Below are positions 1 through 6,703 of a stretch of DNA of 64,000 bases, one piece after another. The first letter of the stretch is position 1. Each line of letters begins with the position of its first letter. The DNA lies in the NCBI RefSeq assembly GCF_052117125.1, contig NZ_JBQKJT010000007.1:124001-188000 (forward strand). The letters are read 5' to 3'. The notes under the pieces were generated by a model. That model saw only the letters and a list, made by a program, of their open reading frames with translations, did no database searches and was not told where the DNA came from. The DNA comes from Avoscillospira_A sp052117125. GTDB taxonomy: Bacteria; Bacillota; Clostridia; Oscillospirales; Oscillospiraceae. Position numbers and translations under genes: made by a program.

Positions 1-1200
1 TCTCAAACCGGGTAGTAAAAATACGGCAAGCGCAACGATGATAATGCCAATTCCGCAAATGACAAACCATTTCTCAACTCCCAGCCGCTCCGCCAGAGGC
101 CCGGAAATGACAAGGCCAAACGGCATGGCGAGGGAAGCGGCGCTTGTCAGTAGAGAAAAAACTCTCCCCAGATATTCTGGTTTGACCGTTTCTTGAAAAA
201 TCGCATTTTGCACACCGTAAAATGGAGCGGAAATTCCCATAACAGTACAGCACACAACAAAGACAAGAAATGCGTCTGGCGGCAAAAGCCCGGAGAGCAT
301 AATGCTAACGCCCATCAGGAGAACGGAAAGACCGATGGTGTACCGCCGTTTCTTAAAACCGCCCCAAATGCTCAGAATGACTCCGCCAAGCAGCATACCA
401 ACCGCAAAAGCAATTTCAGCGGCAGAGGCATGGGCCGGTGTTCCTTTGAAGTATGACATACAGATGAGAGGAAAAAGCGTACTGATTGGCATATAAAAGA
501 ACATATAAATTACACCAATCCAGAGCAGAGCAAAGAGGCCCCTGTTTTGCTTTAATACCACATACCCCTCTTTCATATCCTGTAAAAACTGTTGTCTTTT
601 CGTTTCTGGACATAGTTCAGGCGTTGGTATGGACGAAATCGCAACAGTCACACAGGCAAGGATTGCACCCACAATATCTAACAATATAATTGCATTAAGA
701 GGCCAAACAGCATATAAAAACGCTGCGGCAGCTGGACTGATAATCGCACTTACTGCTTGCATGGTCTGCGTGTAACCAGCGCATTTTGTAAGTTCCTCTT
801 TTGGCACAATCATAGGTGTTGCTGCGCTGAATGCTGGAGAATGAAAAGCAGTTCCCGCACTTCGGATTAACAGGACAACCATAATAGACCATACGGGCAA
901 TTCCATGTAAAACGCCACCAGCGCCAGAATACCGCCAGCGGCGGCAATTATCAAATCCGCACCAATCATTACGCTTTTACGGCTGTGCCGGTCAACAAAA
1001 GCACCTGCAAACGGGCCTAAACAGGCTTGCGGCAAAAATCCAATCAGTGTTGCCGCCGTCAATATGATTGCAGAATTAGTTTTCGCAACCAAATAAAAGA
1101 TAATGGCCATTTGCAAAATACCGCTGCTAATAAAGGATATTGCTTGTCCGGCAAGAAGTGTAAAATAAGTTTTTCTCCATGAATTGTTGTTTTGGGTCAT
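1..1200 (-). CDS. Mef(A)-like MFS efflux permease, C-terminus cut by window edge
   Basis: The 400 codons visible have no stop and run off the left edge; Mef(A)-type pumps are about 405 aa, so only a few residues are missing. The protein starts MTQNNNSWRKTYF and continues with AGQAISFISSGILQMAIIFY, a close match to the first helix of macrolide efflux proteins of the Mef(A) type, followed by the MFS loop 2-3 region AGAFVDRHSRKSVMIGADL. Alternating hydrophobic stretches fit 12 membrane helices. By family it would export macrolides by proton antiport, but substrate is inferred. A strong AAAAGGAGG site lies 7 bases before the ATG. An attenuator leader precedes it, and hairpin-rich DNA lies beyond, so it is probably part of an acquired resistance segment. 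Confidence 0.85.
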   Translation of the reverse strand, partial: MTQNNNSWRKTYFTLLAGQAISFISSGILQMAIIFYLVAKTNSAIILTAATLIGFLPQACLGPFAGAFVDRHSRKSVMIGADLIIAAAGGILALVAFYMELPVWSIMVVLLIRSAGTAFHSPAFSAATPMIVPKEELTKCAGYTQTMQAVSAIISPAAAAFLYAVWPLNAIILLDIVGAILACVTVAISSIPTPELCPETKRQQFLQDMKEGYVVLKQNRGLFALLWIGVIYMFFYMPISTLFPLICMSYFKGTPAHASAAEIAFAVGMLLGGVILSIWGGFKKRRYTIGLSVLLMGVSIMLSGLLPPDAFLVFVVCCTVMGISAPFYGVQNAIFQETVKPEYLGRVFSLLTSAASLAMPFGLVISGPLAERLGVEKWFVICGIGIIIVALAVFLLPGLR

Positions 1201-1243
1201 AATGCGAACCTCCTTTTTTATTGCATTGTTCCTTTGTTTCTGC

Positions 1244-1286
1244 AATAAAAAGCAGGCGTTGTCCCACAGAGAGGGCAGACGCCTGC
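1244..1286 (-). terminator. Attenuator in front of the Mef-like gene
   Basis: Reading the minus strand, GCAGGCGT (1279-1286) pairs perfectly with ACGCCTGC (1252-1259) and is followed directly by TTTTTATT (1244-1251). It is a classic intrinsic terminator placed about 45 bases before the start codon and after the leader peptides, so it should stop transcription unless something upstream (a stalled ribosome) re-folds the RNA. Confidence 0.75.
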
Positions 1287-1420
1287 ATAACAACAAAGCA
1301 CGAAAAAACACCACGATACAGTTCAAAGACTGCTCGTGTCAAACCTACGTGTTCCTTTGCATACGCACGCAAAAAAAGCCCACCATCATGTGGAAAGGTA
1401 CTTCTACTTTTTATTGCTTA

Positions 1421-1441
1421 TTAGCGTACACAAATTAACAC
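1421..1441 (-). CDS. Putative 6-aa leader peptide MLICVR
   Basis: A good ribosome site (AAGGAGG, 1449-1455) is followed after 7 bases by GTG and the codons for M-L-I-C-V-R and a TAA stop. Short leader peptides of this size regulate mef, msr and erm genes by drug-dependent ribosome stalling. A second possible peptide, MMVGFFCVRMQRNT, lies at 1345-1389 without a clear ribosome site; both contain Cys-Val-Arg. Translation is inferred from position and the ribosome site only. Confidence 0.45.
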   Translation of the reverse strand: MLICVR

Positions 1442-1475
1442 ACGTAAGCCTCCTTCCAATCTCAAACTGTCGCAC

Positions 1476-1505
1476 AGTATAACACACATCCGATAGACTT
1501 GTCAA
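1476..1505 (-). promoter_or_regulatory. Promoter of the Mef-like gene
   Basis: On the minus strand TTGACA (1500-1505) and TATACT (1476-1481) are separated by 18 bases. The resulting transcript would start near 1470 and carry the leader peptide and attenuator before the efflux gene. Confidence 0.7.
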
Positions 1506-2314
1506 CCATTTTTAACCTTGTTTTCCATCTTGTTTTTCCATCTCTTACGGGCAGTAGCAAAGCCAGGCGAGCCAGTCAACGGTCAAGATGAACGGCGCTT
1601 TCAGCGCCGCCGTTGACAGTCTCGCCCGTCTTTGCTAATGGGTAATCAAGGCGGGAAAGCCATTTTAGGGCTTTCCCGCCCATTTCAATTTTGGGAGAAG
1701 AAAGGCCCCAAAATGAACGAGTGCGGCCAAACACTTTTAGGGATTGGCCACCTTGTCCACCCATCCAGCGGGGCGGCGGGGAACGGTCAAGGCCGGGCGT
1801 CAGCCCATTCATTTCAGCCTTGACGGTTTCCTGCCGTCCTGCTACTTTTCCCGGAGTGTGGCCACACATCTGGTCACGGTGTCCAGAGCTTTGGGACTTT
1901 TTGTCCCATAGGCCGGGGGCGGAGGACGAGGGACGGGGGCTTTCATAATACGCCCTGTCTGCTGCTGAAATCAGCCCTTTGTTTCCGGCTTACCAGCCCC
2001 AAACAAAGCCCTGCTTTCCTGCCGCGTCAAATGCCCTTGCCCTCCCCGGCGGCAACGGTATTTTCAGGGCAACGCCGACAGAGCGTATAACACACTACAC
2101 TTTGCTCCGCAAAGTCGTGTGCCAAATGGGGCGCTGCCCCCTTTGGAAACCCCCGCAACAAACAGGTGCTATGCACCCAGCCGGGAGCATAGCGCCGTTT
2201 GTTGTCAGCAGCCCGTTTCACGGTCTGCGTGTAGTTCCTTGTAAACTGACCTAAGCTCTGGATGAAGCTAAAACGGCGGCTCAACGACTTTCGAAACAGA
2301 CAGGGCTAAAGCCA
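1506..2314. other. Hairpin-rich non-coding stretch, probable mobile-element remnant
   Basis: About 800 bases with no convincing gene. It holds a nested inverted repeat at 1577-1618 (GTCAACGG with CCGTTGAC around GGCGCT/AGCGCC), a perfect 12-bp inverted repeat at 1653-1683 (GGCGGGAAAGCC with its complement), and three adjacent hairpins at 2091-2204. Open frames here are high in Pro, Gly, Arg and have no ribosome sites. An open frame without ATG runs from the TAA at 2252 straight into the next gene. The mixture of resistance gene plus structured DNA suggests the edge of an integrated element, but I cannot identify attachment sites. Confidence 0.45.
2091..2204. repeat. Three back-to-back inverted repeats
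   Basis: Hairpin 1 (2091-2121): ACTTTGC-TCC-GCAAAGT with outer CACAC/GTGTG. Hairpin 2 (2122-2146): CCAAA-GGGGC-GCT-GCCCC-TTTGG with one mismatch per arm. Hairpin 3 (2156-2204): CAACAAAC pairs with GTTTGTTG and inside it GCTATGC pairs with GCATAGC, about 18 paired bases. No T-tract follows any of them. Such clusters occur at transfer origins and element ends; function here is inferred. Confidence 0.6.
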
Positions 2315-3436
2315 ATGGAACAGCCCTATTCCTACATTCGGCGGTTGCAGCAGTCGTTTGACTACCGTCGGATTCCGTTCGGTGAGGAATACTATGAGAC
2401 TGTACCACAGGAAGAGCTGCCGGAGCCCGATGAATCAAATGATTTACAGTGGAACGTATACTATGATACATTTTGGAAACAGGAGCATACAGAGGAACCT
2501 TGTGAGGAAATCTCTGTGGAGAAATGGTTTCACTGGGCGGACAGAGAGTGGTATATTCCATCCGTATATACCTGCCGGCAAGGCGTAGTGCTGGAAATCC
2601 TGCTGCGTGTGGATGGGGCCGCTATCCGGGCATTTCTGGACCAATGGGGTGTTACCCCGGAGAACGAGCATGAATTTGCAGAAGAACAGCGCCAACAGAT
2701 AGAACGGGAGAATCCGCTGACATTCCATTTTCGCGGAACGATCCGTGTGAATGGGGCTGAGTTGCATAATAATCGCGGTTGTGCGATGGTATGGATTCCT
2801 GATCTGTCGGAGCATGCGGAAAAACTGATGCTGGCAGCTATGCAGCACTACCATCTCAACCCGTCGGATGGCTGGGTGATTCAGCGTTCGCTCTACCCTT
2901 GGGATGCAATGCAGTTGCCGAAACTCCGGTCTCTGGAGCTTACTATGACTCATCAACCCATGCTCCTGCCTGGAACGAAATTTACAGTCGAAGGTCCCGG
3001 TGAAATGCATACGGTTACCAATCCGGTGACCGGTATGCAGCACATTCTCACAGTGCAGAAGTTTGAACGACAGGAACAATGTTTTGACCATTCAGATGTG
3101 CAGCATATGGAGTTCCCCCGGCACTACATCGCAATGACATTTACATTGGAGCCTGATGTACAGGAAAGACAGTTTTGCGTTCGGGACTCTGCGACTGGTG
3201 ACGCACCGCGGATTAGACCTGGGGCGGCAGCGAATTTGCAAGTCCCCAATGCTGCCTGTGTTGGTATGATCGGCGGGACAGATGGGCCGATTGCCTTTAC
3301 TTATGGAATGCAGTCGGGTGATCAGCCGTACCATGCCGCCTGTTCCGCACTGCGATTTAAACCGTTTGATACGGTTCAATGGCAAATTTTTTTCCGCGAG
3401 AGGCAAGAGCGGAATATGACGGTTACGCTGCTGTGA
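2315..3436 (+). CDS. Hypothetical protein with an IGG-DGP motif
   Basis: I do not recognise this 373-aa protein as a whole. It is acidic in its first third (PQEELPEPDESND), rich in Trp, Tyr and His, and has no signal peptide or membrane helix, so it should be cytosolic. Near the C-terminus (about residues 317-331) it carries GMIGGTDGPIAFTYG, which resembles the conserved IGIIGGADGPTAIF stretch of sodium-pumping decarboxylase beta subunits, yet the rest is not that membrane protein. The ATG at 2315 has only a weak ribosome site (ACAGGG), and an open frame reaches 20 codons further upstream to a TAA at 2252-2254, so the true N-terminus may have been lost to the neighbouring insertion. A strong terminator follows at once; it is a single-gene unit. 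Confidence 0.6.
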   Translation: MEQPYSYIRRLQQSFDYRRIPFGEEYYETVPQEELPEPDESNDLQWNVYYDTFWKQEHTEEPCEEISVEKWFHWADREWYIPSVYTCRQGVVLEILLRVDGAAIRAFLDQWGVTPENEHEFAEEQRQQIERENPLTFHFRGTIRVNGAELHNNRGCAMVWIPDLSEHAEKLMLAAMQHYHLNPSDGWVIQRSLYPWDAMQLPKLRSLELTMTHQPMLLPGTKFTVEGPGEMHTVTNPVTGMQHILTVQKFERQEQCFDHSDVQHMEFPRHYIAMTFTLEPDVQERQFCVRDSATGDAPRIRPGAAANLQVPNAACVGMIGGTDGPIAFTYGMQSGDQPYHAACSALRFKPFDTVQWQIFFRERQERNMTVTLL

Positions 3437-3480
3437 CTATGTTTATCCAATGAAAAGAGAACGTCTCACTCCACATATGC

Positions 3481-3516
3481 AACCCGGCCTGTGCATCTGT
3501 CACAGGCCGGGTTTTT
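3481..3516 (+). terminator. Intrinsic terminator
   Basis: CCCGGCCTGTG (3483-3493) pairs with CACAGGCCGGG (3501-3511) over a 7-base loop and is followed by TTTTT. It ends the 2315-3436 gene. Confidence 0.9.
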
Positions 3517-3583
3517 CGTAGATGAAAAATGGGGAATCGTCTGTCGCCTCTCCAACATAATTTTAAGAATATTTTTCAATATA

Positions 3584-3619
3584 TTTAATATTGACTTTAA
3601 TAATATTAAAAAATATAAT
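3584..3619 (+). promoter_or_regulatory. Promoter with overlapping palindromic operator
   Basis: TTGACT (3591-3596) and TATAAT (3614-3619) are 17 bases apart. TTTAATATT (3584-3592) and AATATTAAA (3602-3610) form a perfect 9-bp inverted repeat that straddles the -35 box. The surrounding 80 bases are extremely AT-rich. The predicted RNA start (about 3626) coincides with the ribosome site, leaving almost no leader. Confidence 0.7.
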
Positions 3620-3639
3620 AAAAATAAGGAGGTGTGGCA

Positions 3640-3927
3640 ATGCAGCTTTTACCGGAATGGCTTCACAATCTGGAGCTGGAAGACGTTGCTTTTATGAAAA
3701 ACTTTGTGTTGGCCTCGGGGTCCTTGAAGGAGGTGGCGTCGCAGTATGGCATCACCTATCCCACGGTTCGCTTGCGGCTGGACCGCCTGATTCAAAAAAT
3801 TCGGGTGGGGGAGACGGCGGACGCCGATCCGTATATCGGCCTTATCAAACGCATGGCGATGGAAGAACGACTGGATTTTGACGCCGCCAAGATTCTGATT
3901 GACGAATATAAAAGGCAAAAGGATTGA
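3640..3927 (+). CDS. DUF2089-family HTH protein, HTH-only form
   Basis: A 95-aa protein whose first half (LASGSLKEVASQYGITYPTVRLRLDRLIQKI) is a clear helix-turn-helix of the DUF2089 type. Full-length DUF2089 proteins begin with a Cys-rich zinc ribbon; this one has none, only the DNA-binding part and an acidic helical tail. A GTG at 3634 is in frame, but AAGGAGG (3626-3632) lies only 1 base before it and 7 bases before the ATG at 3640, so the ATG is chosen. The palindrome over its own -35 box suggests it represses itself. The next promoter overlaps its stop codon. Targets are unknown; role as a small transcription factor is inferred. Confidence 0.75.
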   Translation: MQLLPEWLHNLELEDVAFMKNFVLASGSLKEVASQYGITYPTVRLRLDRLIQKIRVGETADADPYIGLIKRMAMEERLDFDAAKILIDEYKRQKD

Positions 3928-3952
3928 TGCCTGCCGTTTCCTGTGATAGAAT
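3924..3952 (+). promoter_or_regulatory. Promoter of tsaE-tsaB-upp
   Basis: TTGATG (3924-3929) and TAGAAT (3947-3952) are 17 bases apart, the -35 box overlapping the stop codon of the DUF2089 gene. Confidence 0.6.
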
Positions 3953-3986
3953 GAACAGATAAAACCGTTTGGAGTGTTTAATTATT

Positions 3987-4430
3987 ATGGAGTTTATTAC
4001 CCGGTCTCCCCAGGAGACGGAACGGCTGGGGGCGGCTCTGGCTCAGCACCTACTGCCCGGCGATGTACTGGCCTATACCGGTGATCTGGGCGCCGGTAAA
4101 ACAGCGTTTACTCGGGGCCTGGCGGCGGGTCTCGGCATCACAGACCGCGTTACCAGTCCTACGTATACGGTGGTCAACGAATATTTAAGCGGCCGTTTGC
4201 CGCTGTTCCACTTCGATATGTACCGACTGCATTCGGCAGACGAACTGTTTGATATTGGGTGGGAGGACTACCTGACCCGTGGCGGCGTTTGTGCTGTGGA
4301 GTGGAGCGAAAACGTGGAGGAAGCGCTGGAGAACCCAATCCGTGTGGAACTGCGTAAGGTAAATGATGATCCTGAACAACGTGTAATTTCGATTGAAGGG
4401 GGACAGCGGTTTGCGAATCTTAGCATTTGA
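3987..4430 (+). CDS. tsaE: tRNA threonylcarbamoyl-adenosine synthesis ATPase TsaE
   Basis: A 147-aa P-loop protein with the family Walker A motif TGDLGAGKTAFTRG (about residues 31-44), the switch region TSPTYTVVNEY and the HFDMYRL motif. TsaE works with TsaB and TsaD in the cytosol to drive the step that places threonylcarbamoyl on A37 of tRNAs reading ANN codons (t6A). An in-frame TTG at 3969 exists, but the GGAG at 3971-3974 sits inside that extension, so the ATG at 3987 is used. The gene overlaps tsaB by 20 bases, which suggests coupled translation. TsaD is not in this window. Confidence 0.95.
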   Translation: MEFITRSPQETERLGAALAQHLLPGDVLAYTGDLGAGKTAFTRGLAAGLGITDRVTSPTYTVVNEYLSGRLPLFHFDMYRLHSADELFDIGWEDYLTRGGVCAVEWSENVEEALENPIRVELRKVNDDPEQRVISIEGGQRFANLSI

Positions 4431-5127
4431 AACCTCGGCAAAGGCGGTATCGGTGGCGCTGCTGGACGACGGTCTCCTTCTGGCTGAATATTATCAAAAC
4501 AGTGGCCAGACCCACAGCCGAACCGCCATGAAACTGGCGGAGGATTTGCTGTGCAACTGTGACTTGACTGTGGAACAAGTGGACGCTGTGGCTGTGGCAG
4601 CCGGCCCCGGCAGTTTTACGGGAGTTCGTATCGGTGTGGCAGCGGCCAAAGGCTTCGCTTGGGGGCGGCAGTTGCCCTGCTGCGGCGTTTCTACGCTGGA
4701 AGCCATGGCGTGGTCCAGTGGCTTGGCGGACGGAATTGTGGTCCCGGCTATGGATGCACGCCGTAGCCAGGTCTATACGGCCATATTTCGGATGGAACAT
4801 GGCGTGCCCCATCGGCTTTTGGAGGACAGCGCCATCTCTCTGGAGGAGTTGTGCAAAAAGCTGCAAGCTGTGGAAGGACGAAAAATTTTAGTTGGAGATG
4901 GTGCATGGCTGTGCTATAATACCCTCGGAGAACAGCTGCCGGATCTCTGCCTGATGCCGGAGCATTTGCGTCACCAGCGGGCATCCGGTGTCGCCTTAGC
5001 CGCACAGCAGCGGCTGGAGCAGGGCATTGCCTGTGACGGCGCATCGATGACGCCTTCCTATCTGCGCCTGAGTCAGGCAGAACGGGAACGGCTGGAACGT
5101 TTACAATCGACGAGAGGAGACCAATAA
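4411..5127 (+). CDS. tsaB: tRNA threonylcarbamoyl-adenosine synthesis protein TsaB
   Basis: A 238-aa ASKHA-fold protein with the N-terminus MRILAFETSAKAVSVAL and the conserved GPGSFTGVRIG stretch (about residues 66-76). TsaB is the non-catalytic partner that binds TsaD and TsaE in the t6A complex. A TTG at 4411 lies 7 bases after AAGGGGGA and gives the usual family start; the in-frame TTG at 4393 has no ribosome site. It begins inside tsaE and ends 2 bases before upp, forming a tight operon. The rimI gene that often follows tsaB is absent, replaced by upp. Confidence 0.93.
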   Translation: MRILAFETSAKAVSVALLDDGLLLAEYYQNSGQTHSRTAMKLAEDLLCNCDLTVEQVDAVAVAAGPGSFTGVRIGVAAAKGFAWGRQLPCCGVSTLEAMAWSSGLADGIVVPAMDARRSQVYTAIFRMEHGVPHRLLEDSAISLEELCKKLQAVEGRKILVGDGAWLCYNTLGEQLPDLCLMPEHLRHQRASGVALAAQQRLEQGIACDGASMTPSYLRLSQAERERLERLQSTRGDQ

Positions 5128-5129
5128 CT

Positions 5130-5762
5130 ATGGGAACTGTTCACGTTCTGGATCATCCCCTGATCCAGCATAAGCTGGCGATTCTGCGCGACAAGCGCAC
5201 CGGAGTCAAGGAATTCCGGGAGATCGTCGGAGAGATTTCCGCCCTGATGTGCTATGAAGCCACGCGTAATCTGCCTACCGAAGAGGTGGAGGTGGAGACG
5301 CCGGTGGCTGTGGCCAAGGTGCGCGTCCTGGCAGGCAAGAAGCTGGCCATTGTCCCCATTTTGCGGGCTGGTTTGGGTATGGTGGACACCATCATTGATC
5401 TGATCCCGTCGGCGAAGGTTGGACACATCGGCCTGTTCCGGGACCCGGAGACCCACGAGCCTGTGGAGTATTACTGTAAAATGCCGCCCGATATCGCAGA
5501 ACGTCAGGTGTTTGTTGTGGATCCCATGCTGGCCACCGGCGGCAGCGCCTCTGCGGCGATTGCACTTCTGAAGAAGAAGTACGGTTGCAAAAACATTACG
5601 CTGATGGATATTTTGGCAGCGCCGGAGGGTGTGGAAACCGTGCAAAAGGACCATCCTGACGTGGATATTTTCCTGGCTGCGCTGGACGAATGCTTGAATG
5701 AAAACGCCTATATCGTCCCCGGATTAGGCGATGCCGGTGACCGGATTTTCGGTACCAAATAA
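5130..5762 (+). CDS. upp: Uracil phosphoribosyltransferase
   Basis: A 210-aa enzyme of normal family length that makes UMP from uracil and PRPP in pyrimidine salvage. The PRPP-binding loop VVDPMLATGGSAS lies at residues 129-141, and the uracil-site signature YIVPGLGDAGDR near the C-terminus (about residues 195-206) is intact. It starts 2 bases after tsaB with AGAGGAG 7 to 8 bases before the ATG, so it is probably co-transcribed with the t6A genes, and a strong terminator ends the unit. Confidence 0.97.
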   Translation: MGTVHVLDHPLIQHKLAILRDKRTGVKEFREIVGEISALMCYEATRNLPTEEVEVETPVAVAKVRVLAGKKLAIVPILRAGLGMVDTIIDLIPSAKVGHIGLFRDPETHEPVEYYCKMPPDIAERQVFVVDPMLATGGSASAAIALLKKKYGCKNITLMDILAAPEGVETVQKDHPDVDIFLAALDECLNENAYIVPGLGDAGDRIFGTK

Positions 5763-5770
5763 CCTGCGGC

Positions 5771-5805
5771 GACACGGCGCTTTTGGCAAAGCGCCGTGTC
5801 TTTTT
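5771..5805 (+). terminator. Intrinsic terminator of tsaE-tsaB-upp
   Basis: A perfect 13-bp stem, GACACGGCGCTTT (5771-5783) with AAAGCGCCGTGTC (5788-5800), 4-base loop, followed by TTTTTG. Confidence 0.95.
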
Positions 5806-5861
5806 GTGAAAATATATGAGAATCCGTCCCGAGGAACTGCGAAATTGCGTAGTTCTTCGCC

Positions 5862-5891
5862 TTGACACCGGGACAAGCTATCCGTTATAAT
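5862..5891 (+). promoter_or_regulatory. Promoter of the NifU-like/GGGtGRT operon
   Basis: Consensus TTGACA (5862-5867) and TATAAT (5886-5891) with an 18-base spacer, about 100 bases before the first start codon. The near-perfect boxes fit the strong codon bias of the two genes. Confidence 0.8.
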
Positions 5892-5992
5892 TATATTGGA
5901 ACAAATTGTTCCGATATTTCTGTTTTGCAACTATGTTGAGGTCTATTGGACAGGCCTTTCCATGAGTTAATAAGACTGAAAGGAAGATTACC

Positions 5993-6685
5993 ATGATCTA
6001 CTCGGCAGAAGTACAGCATATGTGCCCCGTTGCCAAGGGCGCATACCATGGTCCCGCTCCCATTCCTGAAGAGGGCAAGTGGGTGCAGGCAAAGCAAATC
6101 AGCGACATCAGCGGCTTCACCCACGGTGTTGGCTGGTGTGCCCCTCAGCAGGGTGCATGTAAGCTGACCCTGAACGTCAAGAACGGCGTCATCGAAGAGG
6201 CTCTGGTAGAGACCCTGGGCTGCTCCGGTATGACCCATTCCGCCGCTATGGCCTCCGAAATCCTTATCGGCAAGACCATTCTGGAGGCACTGAACACCGA
6301 CTTGGTTTGCGACGCCATCAACACTGCCATGCGTGAGCTGTTCCTGCAGATCGTTTACGGCCGCACCCAGTCCGCTTTCTCTGAGGACGGTCTGGCTGTC
6401 GGCGCTTCCCTGGAGGATCTGGGCAAGGGCCTGCGCTCTCAGGTCGGCACTATGTTTGCCACCAAGGAAAAGGGTCCCCGTTATCTGGAAATGGCCGAGG
6501 GCTACTGCACCCGCGTTGCTTTGAACAAGGACAATGAGATCATTGGCTATGAGTTCATCAACCTTGGCAAGATGATGGATGCCATCAAGGGCGGCATGGA
6601 CGCCAATGAGGCCATGGAGAAGGCCAAGGGCCACTATGGTCAGTTCGAGAACGCTGCCAAGTACATCGATCCGCGTCACGAATAA
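5993..6685 (+). CDS. NifU-like iron-sulfur scaffold protein, partner of GGGtGRT
   Basis: A 230-aa cytosolic protein with a NifU N-terminal-type fold, seen in GVIEEALVETLGCSGMTHSA, where the Cys at residue 77 matches a scaffold ligand. Further Cys occur at 11, 49, 56 and 106. It is longer than a simple IscU (about 130 aa): the C-terminal part (from about residue 145) is a separate conserved region. It is read 18 bases ahead of the GGGtGRT gene in one operon, a pairing that recurs in clostridia. Codon choice is extremely biased to CTG, GGC and AAG, a sign of high expression. Fe-S scaffold work is inferred from the fold; the acceptor is unknown. Confidence 0.8.
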   Translation: MIYSAEVQHMCPVAKGAYHGPAPIPEEGKWVQAKQISDISGFTHGVGWCAPQQGACKLTLNVKNGVIEEALVETLGCSGMTHSAAMASEILIGKTILEALNTDLVCDAINTAMRELFLQIVYGRTQSAFSEDGLAVGASLEDLGKGLRSQVGTMFATKEKGPRYLEMAEGYCTRVALNKDNEIIGYEFINLGKMMDAIKGGMDANEAMEKAKGHYGQFENAAKYIDPRHE

Positions 6686-6703
6686 GAGGGGAGGACAACG
6701 AAA

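Noticed and set aside
1576..1869. 97-codon minus-strand frame in the hairpin-rich region
   Set aside because: It runs across inverted repeats, has no ribosome site, and its Pro/Gly/Arg-rich product looks like translated structured DNA.
2027..2284. 85-codon minus-strand frame over the triple hairpin
   Set aside because: It spans all three hairpins and has no ribosome site.
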